Shown here: positions 7,969-17,772 of the stretch, piece after piece | How positions within the stretch are numbered: the stretch's first letter is position 1 | Layout of the letters: every line of letters begins with the position of its first letter | Source: Myxococcales bacterium | GTDB lineage: Bacteria; Myxococcota_A; Bradymonadia; Bradymonadales; GCA-2716585 | DNA length: 51,956 nucleotides | Direction: 5' to 3' | NCBI GenBank assembly: GCA_002716585.1 | Contig: PBBL01000084.1 | Location: forward strand, 1 to 51,956 | Program-made: the position numbers and the translations under genes | Notes under the pieces: generated by a model | What the model was told of the DNA's origin: nothing | What the model saw: only the letters and a program-made list of their open reading frames with translations | The model's database searches: none

Positions 7969-9792
7969 TCACGCCGCGGACACGAACTGGCGGGCGATGA
8001 GCTTCTGGTAGATCCCCTCCTCCTCAAGGAGTCGGGCGTGGCTGCCGCTCTGGACGATGCGCCCCTGGTCGATCACGATTACCCGGTTGGCGTCTTTGAC
8101 GGTGGAGAGGCGGTGGGCGATGATCAAGGTCGTGCGCCCGCGCATCAGTCGGTCGAGCGCCTCCTTGACGAGGTGCTCGCTCTCGGCGTCGAGGGCGCTG
8201 GTGGCCTCATCGAGGATCAGCACCCGAGGGTCCTTGAGGACGGCTCGGGCGATGGCGACCCGCTGCTTCTGCCCCCCTGACAGTTGAACCCCGCGCTCAC
8301 CCACCTGGGTGTTGTACATGTCGGGGAAATCTTCGATGAAATCATGGGCGTTCGCGATCTGAGCGGCGGCCTGCACCTCCGCGTCAGTCGCGTCCGGGCG
8401 GCCGTAGCGGATGTTGTCGGCGATGCTGGTCGAGAAGAGGATCGGCTCCTGCTCGACGATGCCGATCTGGGAGCGCAGCCAGGTGGCGTCCAGCTCTTTG
8501 ACGTCGTGTTCGTCGAAGCAGATCGTCCCTTCCTGGGGATCGTAGAGCCGTGGGATGAGCGACGCGATGGTCGACTTGCCGCCGCCCGAGGAGCCGACGA
8601 GCGCCACGATCTCGCCGGGCTCGATCGTCAGCTCGATGTCGCTCAAGACGGTGACGTCGGGCCGGGTGGGGTAGGCGAAGGAGACGTCGTTGAGCGCGAC
8701 GCGCCCTTCGAGCCGCGCCGGGGTGAGTCCGCCGGTGGTCGGGATCAGCGGGGCGCGGTCCATCAGGTTGAAGACCCGCTCCGTGGCGCCCGCGGCGCGC
8801 ATGAAGTCCGCCCAGAGGCCACCCAGGGCGCCCAGCGAGAAGGCGACCAGGAGAGTGTAGAGGACAAACGAGGTCAGCGCGCCGACGGTCATCGCCTCCT
8901 GAGCGACGAGCCGCCCGCCGTACCAGAGCACCAGCGCCACCGCGCAGTAGCCCGCGATGGAGGCGCCGCCCATGAAGATCGCCGTGGCCCGGGTGCGGGT
9001 CTTGGCGAGTTCGAAGGAGCGGTCGATGGAGTCGCCGTAGCGGCTGGCCTCGGCGGACTCCTGGGTGAAGGCGCGGACGGTGCGGATCCCGGCGATGGTC
9101 TCCTCGGCGACCTCACCGGCCTCGGCCAGCGCGTCCTGCACCTGGCGGGAGAGGCGCCGGATGATGCGCCCGAAGTAGACCACGGCGAGCGAGATCGGGG
9201 GGACCACCAGGACCATGATCCCGGCCAGGGTGGTGGAGGTGTAGAACAGCAGCGCCAGCCCGCCGATGACCGTCGCGCTGTGCCGCAGCGCCATGGAGAT
9301 GTTCACGCTCACGGTGTTCTGGAGCACGGTCGTGTCGGACGACAGGCGGTTGAGCAGCTCGCCGGTGCGGCGGGCGTCGAAGAACCCGACCTCCTGGGCG
9401 ATGATCCGCTCGTAGAGGTCGTTGCGGAGCCGCGCCAGGATCCGCTCACCGGTGACCGTGAAGAGGTAGTAGCGGATCGCCTCGGTGGTCCCGAGGAAGA
9501 CGAAGATGCCCGCCATGATCACCGCGGCGCGGTCGATGACGCCGGGGTCGCTGGAGGTGGTGGCCTCGTCCATGATCGCCCCGATCGCCTGCGGGTAGAG
9601 GAGCGTCGCGGAGCTGCTGAAGGCCAGAAAGAGGGTCGCCAGCGCGAGCCAGGGCCACTCGCGCCGGGACAGCTCCAGGAGGCGCTTGAGGTAGAAGCTC
9701 AGGGGACGGCGTGGGGTGGATGAAGGAGTGGGTGCCACAGGTGGGTGCTCCGCTGGATGGAGGGCGCTCCTCTCCGACCGGGAGCGCTCCAT
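7969..9792 (-). CDS. ABC exporter, fused permease and ATPase (MsbA/ABCB-like half transporter)
   Basis: A 607-residue half transporter expected to homodimerise in the inner membrane. The N-terminal half has the six hydrophobic segments of a type I exporter (WPWLALATLFLAFSSSATLL onward). The C-terminal half is a complete ATPase: Walker A GSSGGGKST, Q-loop IGIVEQEP, signature LSGGQKQRVAIARA, Walker B VLILDEATSALD and switch His in IIAHRLSTV. Family members export lipids, lipid A, peptides or drugs; the cargo is not readable. The start at 9792 (MERSRSERS) was taken because earlier in-frame codons run through the divergent gene and give low-complexity sequence; a ribosome-binding site is not obvious, so the true start could be slightly downstream. 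Confidence 0.9.
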   Translation of the reverse strand: MERSRSERSALHPAEHPPVAPTPSSTPRRPLSFYLKRLLELSRREWPWLALATLFLAFSSSATLLYPQAIGAIMDEATTSSDPGVIDRAAVIMAGIFVFLGTTEAIRYYLFTVTGERILARLRNDLYERIIAQEVGFFDARRTGELLNRLSSDTTVLQNTVSVNISMALRHSATVIGGLALLFYTSTTLAGIMVLVVPPISLAVVYFGRIIRRLSRQVQDALAEAGEVAEETIAGIRTVRAFTQESAEASRYGDSIDRSFELAKTRTRATAIFMGGASIAGYCAVALVLWYGGRLVAQEAMTVGALTSFVLYTLLVAFSLGALGGLWADFMRAAGATERVFNLMDRAPLIPTTGGLTPARLEGRVALNDVSFAYPTRPDVTVLSDIELTIEPGEIVALVGSSGGGKSTIASLIPRLYDPQEGTICFDEHDVKELDATWLRSQIGIVEQEPILFSTSIADNIRYGRPDATDAEVQAAAQIANAHDFIEDFPDMYNTQVGERGVQLSGGQKQRVAIARAVLKDPRVLILDEATSALDAESEHLVKEALDRLMRGRTTLIIAHRLSTVKDANRVIVIDQGRIVQSGSHARLLEEEGIYQKLIARQFVSAA

Positions 9793-9907
9793 GTCCGGCA
9801 AGCTAAGCACTCCCGGGATGGAGTCGACTCCCTCTGCCGCTCTTGGTAGTCTGCTCGCGGCTGATTCGAGGGTTGCACGACGCAGAAACAAGGGAACGGG
9901 GCAGCGT

Positions 9908-12748
9908 ATGAACGGAGTCGTTGAGGTCGAGGTGTTGGGGGCGAGGCGCCTGACCAGGTTGTTGATCGGTGTGTTGGCGGTGGCCGCGCTGTGGGCGTGT
10001 GGCGGTGACGGTGGCGGCGGCGGTGAGACCGCGGCGGACACGGGCGCCGAGGTCGATACGGGCGCGGCGGACACGGGCGCGGCGGACACGGGCGCTGAAG
10101 ACAGCGGCGCCGCGGAGGACAGCGGCGCGGACGCCCCCGAGGAGGACACCGCGTCCGACGCGGGTGAGGACGGCGGTGACCCCGTGGACCCGGATGATCC
10201 GGGGCGTCGCCCGACGCCGACGCAGGACGGGGTGGGCGAAGACGGCGCCGACATCATGGGCGCGCCCGAGGCGGGTCAGGCCCGAGCCGGGCGCGTGCTC
10301 ATGGGCCGAGGGGGGATCGGCGGAGACCCGGACTGGGTGGAGTGCGCCCCGGGGGACTTCGTGCTCGTGAACAGCGCGGCGCGGTTCTGCGTGGAGGGGG
10401 TGACCTCCTCCACGAACCTCTTCTTTGACGGCGGTCGGCTCGTGGACGCTGAGCCGGTGGGGGTTGAGCCTCCGCTGGGCGCGGACGGCCGCGATCGGCT
10501 GCACGTGTCGTCGGTGTTCCTCGACCTGATGACCGGCTCGGCCAACGCGGTCGAGGTGGTGCGTGACGGCACGGCGGGGCCGTTGGCGGTGGTGCGGGTG
10601 ACCGGACGGATGGAGCCGGTGATGTACATCGCCGGGGTGCTGGGGCCGTTCCTGTTCCAGGCCGCGGATCTGGCGATCGTCACCGAGTACCGCCTGAGGC
10701 CTGACAGCGCCGCGTTGGAGGTCGTCACGTTCGCGACCAACACAGGCGACCGCCCGGTTAACACGGGGCTGGGCGACATCATCTTCTGGGGCGACACGCT
10801 CAGCTACGTCTACCCCGGGAGCGGGCTGGAGCCGCCGAACGGCGCAGGCCCGATCGCGCTGCTGGGCTACGGTGAGGGGGTGAGCTACGGCTGGTTCTCA
10901 GAGGATCCAGTCGAGCCGATCGCGCTGCCGGGCGTGGACCTGCCGGCGGTGCCGCTGGTGCAGCCCCCCCACATGATCCAACCCGGCGAGGAGCTGGTCC
11001 TGCGCCGTCACTTCGCGGTGGCGACGGACCCGGCGGGGGTGTTCGAGGCGGTCGGGGAGACCCTGCCTGACCACCCCCTCAGCGTGCCGACCGTCGAGGT
11101 GGCGCTGCTCGCACGCTCTGGGGAGCGTGCGGCGGCGGGCGCCCGGGTGGCGATCCGGCCGATCACGGACGGCACCCCGGGGGAGCCCTGGGTGGAGGGG
11201 TTCACGGACGAGAACGGGCGCCTGAAGGTCCGCCTGGAGGAGCGACCCTACGAGGTGACGGTCGTTGACGCGCTGGGGCAGCGGACCACGCTGGAGCTGG
11301 ACGCGCCGACGGAGGGCGAGGAGGTGACGGCGACGCTGCCCGCCGGGGCGTTGATCCAGGTCGTCGTGAAGGAGCGGCGCGGCGAGGAGCTGGTGGACAG
11401 CCCGGCCAAGCTCTGGATCGGCAACCAGGAGTCGGGTCAGAACGAGCTGCGCTTCGTGCTGCGCGGCAGCGAGCGCATCCGGGTCCCCGCGGGGGAGTGG
11501 CTGTGGACGGCGAGCCGCGGCACGGAGTACACCTTCGACAGCGGCACGATCGAGGTGAGCGACGGAGACGAGGTGACCGTGACGGCGACGCTGGAGCACG
11601 TCATGCCGACGCCTGGCTTCATCAGCGGGGAGTTCCACCAGCACGCATCGCCGAGCCTCGACAGTGAGGTGTCGTTGGAGCAGCGGCTGTTGGCGAACAT
11701 CGCCGAGGGGGTGGACTTCGCGGTGGCCACCGATCACGACATGGCCTCGGACTTCGCCCCGATCATCGACGCGCTGGGCGCGGGCGACCTGATCGCGTCG
11801 CTGGTGGGTGTGGAGATCTCGCCTCTGTTCGGTCACATCGGGGCCTACCCGATCCCCTACGAGCCGAACGCGCCCGCGCGGGGAGCGCTCCCGCTGGCCT
11901 ACAAGGACGAGAGCGGGGAGATCCTGAACTACCAGAACGGCGTGGAGCTGTTCGCGGCGCTGCGTGAGCAGGGCGCGGGGCTGATCCAGGTCAACCACCC
12001 GCGGGGGAGCACGGCTTACTTCGAGAGCTACCGCTGGAACGGGGTGGACTCGCCGGACACCGCGTCCGAGGGGCTGTCGGTGGAGTTTGACACGCTGGAG
12101 GTGTTCAACGGCAAGCGCATGGACGACGCGCCTGAGGTGCTGCGCGACTGGTACACCCTGCTCAACTACGGCCACCGGATCGTGGCGTTGGGCAACAGCG
12201 ACACGCACACCCGCGATCGGGAGTCGGGGTGGCCCCGCAACTACCTGCCCGCCGCCATCGACTCTCCGACGGAGATCACCGACGACATGATCGTCGCAGG
12301 CGTGCGCTCCGGGGACGTGATGGTGTCGGCCTCCGGCTACCTGGAGCTGGGTCCGGGCGCTCCGGGCGAGGAGGGGGCGATCCGCCCGGGGCAGCTGATC
12401 GAGGGCGCGTCGGTGACCGTCGAGGTGCGGGCGATGTCGCCGCCCTGGGCGCAGCTCGACCGCCTGCTGGTGGTGCGCAACGGCGTGACGATCGACGTGC
12501 TGGAGATCGGCGCGGGCCTTGAGGAGCTGGTGGACTTCGACAGCACCATCACGTTGGAGGCAGAAGAAGGTCAGGACGCGTGGTTTCATTTCCTCGCGTG
12601 TGGTAACGAGCCTGCCAACGTGGTGTACCCGGGCCGTGAGGTGTTCGCGATGAGCAACCCCTACTACCTGGACGCGAACGGCAACGGCCAGTTCGATCCA
12701 CCCGGCCCGGTCATCTTCGGGGAGCGCGACGCCGTGTTTTGTGATTAG
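9908..12748 (+). CDS. CehA/McbA-type PHP-domain metallohydrolase lipoprotein
   Basis: A 946-residue secreted lipoprotein: signal with lipobox (AALWACGGD), an Asp/Gly/Ala-rich stalk (repeated AADTGA/EDSGA units), a ~450-residue beta-rich region including an Ig/carboxypeptidase-regulatory-like segment (GARVAIRPITDG...FTDENGRLKVRL), then a PHP-type metal-binding domain from about residue 575. PHP motifs visible: GEFHQHAS, VDFAVATDHD, VGVEISPLFGHIGAYPI, QVNHPRG, VEVFNG and ALGNSDTHT. CehA/McbA relatives hydrolyse carbamate or phosphoester bonds using a metal cluster; the natural substrate of lipoprotein members is mostly unknown. The ATG at 9908 directly precedes the signal peptide. It is divergent from the ABC exporter, with 115 bases between starts. 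Confidence 0.8.
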   Translation: MNGVVEVEVLGARRLTRLLIGVLAVAALWACGGDGGGGGETAADTGAEVDTGAADTGAADTGAEDSGAAEDSGADAPEEDTASDAGEDGGDPVDPDDPGRRPTPTQDGVGEDGADIMGAPEAGQARAGRVLMGRGGIGGDPDWVECAPGDFVLVNSAARFCVEGVTSSTNLFFDGGRLVDAEPVGVEPPLGADGRDRLHVSSVFLDLMTGSANAVEVVRDGTAGPLAVVRVTGRMEPVMYIAGVLGPFLFQAADLAIVTEYRLRPDSAALEVVTFATNTGDRPVNTGLGDIIFWGDTLSYVYPGSGLEPPNGAGPIALLGYGEGVSYGWFSEDPVEPIALPGVDLPAVPLVQPPHMIQPGEELVLRRHFAVATDPAGVFEAVGETLPDHPLSVPTVEVALLARSGERAAAGARVAIRPITDGTPGEPWVEGFTDENGRLKVRLEERPYEVTVVDALGQRTTLELDAPTEGEEVTATLPAGALIQVVVKERRGEELVDSPAKLWIGNQESGQNELRFVLRGSERIRVPAGEWLWTASRGTEYTFDSGTIEVSDGDEVTVTATLEHVMPTPGFISGEFHQHASPSLDSEVSLEQRLLANIAEGVDFAVATDHDMASDFAPIIDALGAGDLIASLVGVEISPLFGHIGAYPIPYEPNAPARGALPLAYKDESGEILNYQNGVELFAALREQGAGLIQVNHPRGSTAYFESYRWNGVDSPDTASEGLSVEFDTLEVFNGKRMDDAPEVLRDWYTLLNYGHRIVALGNSDTHTRDRESGWPRNYLPAAIDSPTEITDDMIVAGVRSGDVMVSASGYLELGPGAPGEEGAIRPGQLIEGASVTVEVRAMSPPWAQLDRLLVVRNGVTIDVLEIGAGLEELVDFDSTITLEAEEGQDAWFHFLACGNEPANVVYPGREVFAMSNPYYLDANGNGQFDPPGPVIFGERDAVFCD

Positions 12749-12763
12749 GTCACGCCTGCAACC

Positions 12764-12783
12764 CCTCCCGTTGGGCAGGGAGG
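12764..12783. terminator. Short hairpin before phoB
   Basis: cctccc (12764-12769) pairs with gggagg (12778-12783) around an 8-base loop, 15 bases after the PHP lipoprotein gene. There is no T tract. It is a plausible but weak terminator separating that gene from the pho operon. Confidence 0.35.
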
Positions 12784-12829
12784 TGTCACGTCGCGGGCGC
12801 GGCCAGAGGTTCGACGCCGAGGTGTAGAG

Positions 12830-13534
12830 ATGTCTGAGACGATCCTGATTGTGGACGACGAGGCCGATCTGAGGAAGCTGCTGGACTTCAACCTGACGGC
12901 GGCGGGGTTCCGCACCGTGCAGGCGGCGACAGGTCAGGAGGCGCTGTCCCGGGTTCGCGAGGAGACGCCCGACCTGATCATCCTGGATTTGATGCTGCCC
13001 GACATGCGCGGCACCGAGATATGCCGCTCGGTCAAGCGCGATCCGGCCACCCGCCACGTCCCGGTGCTCATGCTCAGCGCCCTCGGTGAGGAGATCGATC
13101 GGGTGGTGGGGTTCGAGCTGGGGGCGGAGGACTACGTGGTCAAGCCCTTCTCGGTCCGCGAGCTGGTGCTGCGCGTCAAGGCGATCCTCAAGCGGATCTC
13201 GACGAGCTCGCCGGTGGAGGAGGCGGACGAGCTGTCCTTTGGCCCGATCCGGATCGACCGCACGCGCCACCGGGCGTGGATCGGCGAGGACGAGCTGAAG
13301 CTGACGGCGCTGGAGTTCAAGCTGTTGAGCACGTTCGTGGCGCGGCGCGGCGCGGTGCAGAGCCGCGAGCGGCTCCTGGAGGAGGTCTGGGGCGTGGACG
13401 CCGGGGTGACCACCACGCGCACCGTCGACACCCACGTCAAGCGTTTGCGTGAGAAGCTGGGCCCCACGGCGCGCTTCCTTGAGACGGTCCGGGGGGTGGG
13501 CTATCGCTTCGCCGAGTCCCCGACCCATGACTGA
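12830..13534 (+). CDS. phoB: Response regulator, PhoB type
   Basis: A 234-residue OmpR/PhoB-family regulator. The receiver domain has the acidic pair D10-E11, the phosphoacceptor D53 in IILDLMLPDMRG, the conserved (S/T) in VLMLSAL and the lysine in YVVKPFSVREL. A C-terminal winged-helix domain follows (LTALEFKLLSTFVARRGAVQ ... TRTVDTHVKRLREKLG ... VRGVGYRF). With the adjacent kinase and phoU this is most likely the phosphate-starvation regulator. It overlaps the kinase start by 8 bases, so the two are translationally coupled. The phosphate (pst) transporter genes are not in the window. Confidence 0.92.
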   Translation: MSETILIVDDEADLRKLLDFNLTAAGFRTVQAATGQEALSRVREETPDLIILDLMLPDMRGTEICRSVKRDPATRHVPVLMLSALGEEIDRVVGFELGAEDYVVKPFSVRELVLRVKAILKRISTSSPVEEADELSFGPIRIDRTRHRAWIGEDELKLTALEFKLLSTFVARRGAVQSRERLLEEVWGVDAGVTTTRTVDTHVKRLREKLGPTARFLETVRGVGYRFAESPTHD

Positions 13535-14918
13535 GCGACCCCCATCCCCTTCTGAGCTGCCCGCCGCGGTGTCCAAGGGCGTCCTGGTGGCGCTGGTGAC
13601 GCTGAGCTTCGCGTTGATGCTGGTGCTGCTCGCGCCAGGTGGCGCGGAGCGCCTCGCGGACGTGGTCATTCGGGTGCTGATGTCGATCGGCGTCGTCGCG
13701 GTGGCGATCCTGGCGTGGCTCAGCGGGGTGCTCGGGCGGCCGCCCGAGGCCGCCGAGGGACCGGTCTTTCAACAGCTCGACAGCGAGCTGGGCTCGCTCG
13801 GCGACGTGCTCGGCCGCTCGCGGGAGCAGGGGATGTGGCTCACCACGATCCTCGACGCCATGGCCGAGGGCGTGGTCGTGTGCAGCCCCAGCACCCACGT
13901 GCTGCTGGTGAACAAGGCCGCGCGTGAGCTGCTCGACCTGCGCACCTCCCCCGTCGAGGGGCGCCTCCTGCTGGAGGTGCACCGCTCGCCGCTGCTGCGA
14001 GACGCCATCGACGAAGCGGTCTCCGAGCAACGCGTCATTCGCCGCGAGCTCGTCCTCCGCCGCCAGGACACCCTCCACCTCGCCGTGGTCGTCGCGCCCA
14101 TCTTTGAGGAGGAGGTGGTGCGGGGCGCGGTGGCGGTGCTTCATGACATCAGCCCCATCCGACACCTGGAGCGGATCCGCCGCGACTTCGTGGCCAACGT
14201 CAGCCACGAGCTGCGCACCCCGCTGGCCACCATCTCGGGCTACGCCGAGACGCTGCTCTCGGGCGCGGTGGAGCTGGAGCCGGTCGCGACCGACTTCATC
14301 GAGGTGATCGAGCGCAACGCCGGTCGCCTCACCGTCATGGTGGAGGATCTCCTCGTCCTGGCCAAGCTGGAGGCGCGCGGAGAGCGCCGCTCGTTGGACT
14401 CGGTCCGGCTGTTCGGGGTGGTGGCCGACGTCGTCGAGGCGGTTGAGCCGATCGCCGAGGACAAGGAGATCGACCTCGTCGTTGAGGTCGATCACGTCCC
14501 CCCGATCCTCGCCGAGCGGCGCGCGCTGACCCAGGTGATGCGCAACCTGGTCGAGAACGCCATCAAGTACACCGACTCCGGCGGGTGCATCTTCTTGAGG
14601 GCGGATCCCGACCCGGACAACGAGGGTCGCGTTCGCGTCAAGGTCACCGACACCGGGATCGGCATCGAGCCTCGGCACCTGCCGCGGATCTTCGAGCGCT
14701 TCTACCGCGTCGATGACGGGCGCAGCCGTGAGGACGGCGGCACCGGGCTGGGGTTGGCGATCGTCAAACACATGGTCCTGGCGATGGATGGTGAGATCGA
14801 CGTGGAGTCGAGGCCTGGCGAGGGCAGCACATTCTCGGTATGGTTGAAGATCGCTGCCCAGGAGCGAGCTGATCTGCAAGAGGAGTCAGTGGATGACCGC
14901 GACGCGTTACGCGCGTGA
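13527..14918 (+). CDS. phoR: Sensor histidine kinase, PhoR type
   Basis: A 463-residue membrane kinase. Two transmembrane helices (about residues 18-36 and 46-69) are separated by only a few residues, so there is almost no periplasmic sensor, as in PhoR. A PAS-like domain follows (LTTILDAMAEGVVVCSPSTH ... AVLHDISPIRHLERIRRDF). The HisKA motif is FVANVSHELRTPLATISGYA with phosphoacceptor H227. The ATPase domain has the N box (MRNLVENAIKYTD), VTDTGIGIEP and GGTGLGLAIVKH. PhoR autophosphorylates and passes phosphate to PhoB, and is held inactive by PhoU and the Pst transporter when phosphate is plentiful. The ATG at 13527 lies within the end of phoB. Confidence 0.92.
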   Translation: MTERPPSPSELPAAVSKGVLVALVTLSFALMLVLLAPGGAERLADVVIRVLMSIGVVAVAILAWLSGVLGRPPEAAEGPVFQQLDSELGSLGDVLGRSREQGMWLTTILDAMAEGVVVCSPSTHVLLVNKAARELLDLRTSPVEGRLLLEVHRSPLLRDAIDEAVSEQRVIRRELVLRRQDTLHLAVVVAPIFEEEVVRGAVAVLHDISPIRHLERIRRDFVANVSHELRTPLATISGYAETLLSGAVELEPVATDFIEVIERNAGRLTVMVEDLLVLAKLEARGERRSLDSVRLFGVVADVVEAVEPIAEDKEIDLVVEVDHVPPILAERRALTQVMRNLVENAIKYTDSGGCIFLRADPDPDNEGRVRVKVTDTGIGIEPRHLPRIFERFYRVDDGRSREDGGTGLGLAIVKHMVLAMDGEIDVESRPGEGSTFSVWLKIAAQERADLQEESVDDRDALRA

Positions 14919-15558
14919 CATGAGGAGCCTGCGCGAGCTGCTGCTGCGCATGGGGGGCCACGTCGAGGAGATGCTGGGCGGCGCCGCGGAGGCGCTGGTG
15001 CATCACGACGTGGCGCTCGCGCGTCAGGTGCGGAGCATGGATCGCGACGTCAACCGCCTGGAGTACGAGGTGGACGCGCTGTGCCTGAGGATCCTCGGCC
15101 TGCACCACCCGTCGGGCGGTGATCTGCGCTTTGTGGCCGTGTCGATGAAGCTGGTGACCCACCTGGAGCGCATGGGCGACCTGGCCAAGAACATCTCCGA
15201 TCGCATCACGGAGATGGAGCAGCGCCCCACGACGATGATCTACGTCGATCTGCCCCGGATGAGCGAGCGGGTGAGGCTGATGATCAGCGGGGCGCTCGAC
15301 GCGTTCGTGGAGCGGGACGTGGAGCTGGCCGAGGAGGTGGTGGAGGCGGACAGCGAGGTGGATGACCTCTACTGGAGGATCCACCGCAGCCTGGAGGCCG
15401 TCATGTTGAGCAACCCCGAGGTGGTCTCCTACGCGATCAAGCTGCTCCTGATCTGCAAGTACCTGGAGCGCCTGGGAGATCACGCGGCGAACATCGCCGA
15501 GGAGGTGATCTTCTTCGTGGAGGGCCGCGACGTCCGCCGCGGTGACCCGGACAGCTGA
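14893..15558 (+). CDS. phoU: Phosphate signalling regulator PhoU
   Basis: A 221-residue all-helical protein with two PhoU repeats, each with the metal-binding E/D-x-x-x-D signature (EYEVDALCLRIL ... HLERMGDLAKNIS in repeat 1; EVDDLYWRIHRSL ... YLERLGDHAANIAEE in repeat 2). Length matches the family. PhoU couples phosphate sensing by PstSCAB to inhibition of PhoR. It overlaps phoR by 26 bases and has its own AGGAG seven bases before the ATG. It ends 7 bases before the end of the convergent gene on the other strand, leaving no room for a separate terminator. Confidence 0.95.
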   Translation: MTATRYARDMRSLRELLLRMGGHVEEMLGGAAEALVHHDVALARQVRSMDRDVNRLEYEVDALCLRILGLHHPSGGDLRFVAVSMKLVTHLERMGDLAKNISDRITEMEQRPTTMIYVDLPRMSERVRLMISGALDAFVERDVELAEEVVEADSEVDDLYWRIHRSLEAVMLSNPEVVSYAIKLLLICKYLERLGDHAANIAEEVIFFVEGRDVRRGDPDS

Positions 15559-15565
15559 CAGGGAC

Positions 15566-17754
15566 TCACCCGCGCTTCGCCTGACCGATCTCCAGATACC
15601 CCCCGCTCACGGCCGTGATCTTGCGCCCGGCGGTGGCGCGGCGCAGCTCATCCAGCGGCCGCCCGAGCCAAACGCGCCGCTCCGACTCGGCGTGGTCCGG
15701 CGCGACGCTGCGCAGCGGGGTGGGGCCGCGCGCCGTGCCCGCCTCGATCTGCTCGACCTCGACCTGGGTGACCTGGCTCAGCGCGTCGAGGCGGGCGTTG
15801 TGGTCGAACCAGCGCGGCGTCGGCGCCACGATCCGCCATGGGAGCAGGCGCACGGTCTCACGATCCCGCTGAAACTCGACGATCCCCGCTGGCGCCAGGA
15901 GGCGCTCGACGAACGCCACCGTGAACTGCTCGAAGCCCTCGTCGCTCATCGGCTCGATCAGGTAGGTCGGCGGGCGGAGCGGGACGAAGGTCTGCCCGAG
16001 GACGTCCGCGAGGATGGTGGTCAGGTTGAGGTGGACCGCGAGGCCGCGGACTCCTGGCAGAGGGGCTTGAGTTCATCCAGCGTCAGCGGCCGCGGCGGGG
16101 GGAGCCCGCTGAGGAGGTCGAGCAGGAGGGCTCGGAAGGTGAGCATGATCCCTTCGACCAGGTGCACCTCCTGGTTCAACGTCTCCCGATCCGCCCACGA
16201 GCGGGGCGTCCCGCACCAGATGTCCTCCTCGCCGCGGTACCCGGGCGCGGAGAGCCAGGTCGGGGTCTGGCGACGGAAGCGGGGCTCGGGCTGGTGGGTG
16301 CGCTGCTGGAGCGGGCGCTGGAAGTCATCAAAGATCCACCGCGTCTCCACGGCGGGGACGTTGCGGTGGCTGCCGAGGATGGGGCGGATCTCATCGAGCC
16401 AGTCCTGGGAGAGGCCAAAGGCGACGTTCTGCGCCTGATCCAGCGCCCGCGGCCCGACGCCCTGCACCCAACGCTCCAGCGCGGCGCGGCTCCACGCGCC
16501 GGTGCCCTGGTTGAGCTGCTCGGCGCCGCGCCGGGCGAGCCCCAGCTCCCGCGCGCGGGCTTGCCGCCCGCCCCGCGTCGTGAGCGCCTGGTTGAGCAGC
16601 CCCAGCTCGATCAAGGCGTCCCAGCTCGCCAGGGGCTGGGCGGTCGCGCACTCCAACCCCTCAAGGTGTTGACCGTCCTCCGGGCGAGGTCGGGGCGGCG
16701 TGCCTGTGATCGCGATCGGGTGCTGCTCCAACACGCAGATGAGCGCCTTGAGGCGGTCGAGCGGCTCGTGACCGAGGCCAGGGCCGTGGGTCATCGGCCG
16801 CGGTCGCCAGCCTCCCCACTCGGCGAGCTGCTCCTGAAGCGCGAACTCCTGAATCTGGCGGTTGAGGTTCCAGATCGGCGGCCGCAGCTCCTCGGGGAGC
16901 ACGAGGTAGGTGCTCTCGGCCTCCTCGTCGCTGTCTTCTTCGTCGTCGTCGGGTGACGCGTCGGGCTCCTCCGGGTTGGGAGGTGGGTTGTAGACGTAGA
17001 GCAGGCCCGCGCTCAGCAGGTCGTGCTCGACGCGCCGCTCTCGCTCCTGGTGACCGCGCGCGGTGAGGGGCTTGAGGGTGTCGTCGCCCCAGGAGAAGCT
17101 GAACAGCTCCTGGTGGTGGCAGAACCCCTGCCACTCGGTGATGAGCTGTAGGGTGAAGAGGTGGTCGTTCCACTCAGGGGCGCTCAACATGCGCTCCACG
17201 ACCTCCGGGTCGGTCAGGTGCCGGGTCAGCGCGAGGATCTGCTCGGCGTCTCCCAGCTCCGACAGCGACAGCCCGTGCTCGCGCGCCACCGCGCGCCGCT
17301 CGTCGCCGGACATCGCGCCGAGGATCAGCGGCAGGCGGGGGCGGTAGACCGGGACGTGGCCGGAGCAGAGCGCGGCCACGTCCGCGGGCATGATCCAGGT
17401 CCACTGGGGATAGCGCGGATCGCCGAGCCCGAACTCGCTGGGGCAGGGCGTGATCAACCCAAGCTCGGCGAGCTGTTGGCGCGCCTCGTGATCCTCCGGG
17501 TACAGCGTCACCGGGAGCCCGAAGTTCTGCACCAGGTCGAGCAGCACCAGGTGGGTCCCCTGCGAGAGGTCGCGCGCGCCGAGCATCTCATGGAGCCGCT
17601 CCTGGCTCCCGGTGATGACGCGGGCCAGCGGCACCGGGTCGATGAAGGGGCAGCTCCAGACCGCGGCGACGCGCGCGCGCCACGACTCGGGCTGGCGCTT
17701 CATCAGCTCGGCCAGCAGCGGGTGGAAGGGCTTGGTGGTGGTGGTCGTCGACAC
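15566..17754 (-). pseudogene. Large uncharacterised protein, reading frame interrupted near 16050
   Basis: Two collinear minus-strand frames look like one gene. The first (17754 to 16021, 577 codons, GTG start with GGAG upstream) is acidic and Leu/Glu-rich. It keeps protein-like composition to LTLDELKPLCQE, then degrades into SAASRSTST and a stop. The second frame (-1) carries on sensibly as VRGLAVHLNLTTILADV, then LGQTFVPLRPPTYLIEP and MSDEGFEQF..., to 15566. Adding one G to the G pair near 16050-16052 (cagg to caggg) restores a single ~705-residue protein. The cause could be a sequencing deletion, a genuine frameshift mutation, or -1 recoding. Overall layout (helical repeats, acidic middle stretch DASPDDDEEDSDEEAE, winged-helix-like C-terminus) vaguely recalls XPB-like helicase-associated proteins, but no helicase motifs are visible. 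The gap to the upstream DeoC-like gene is only 18 bases. Confidence 0.6.
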
Positions 17755-17772
17755 GTCGCTCCGGTTTCAGGG

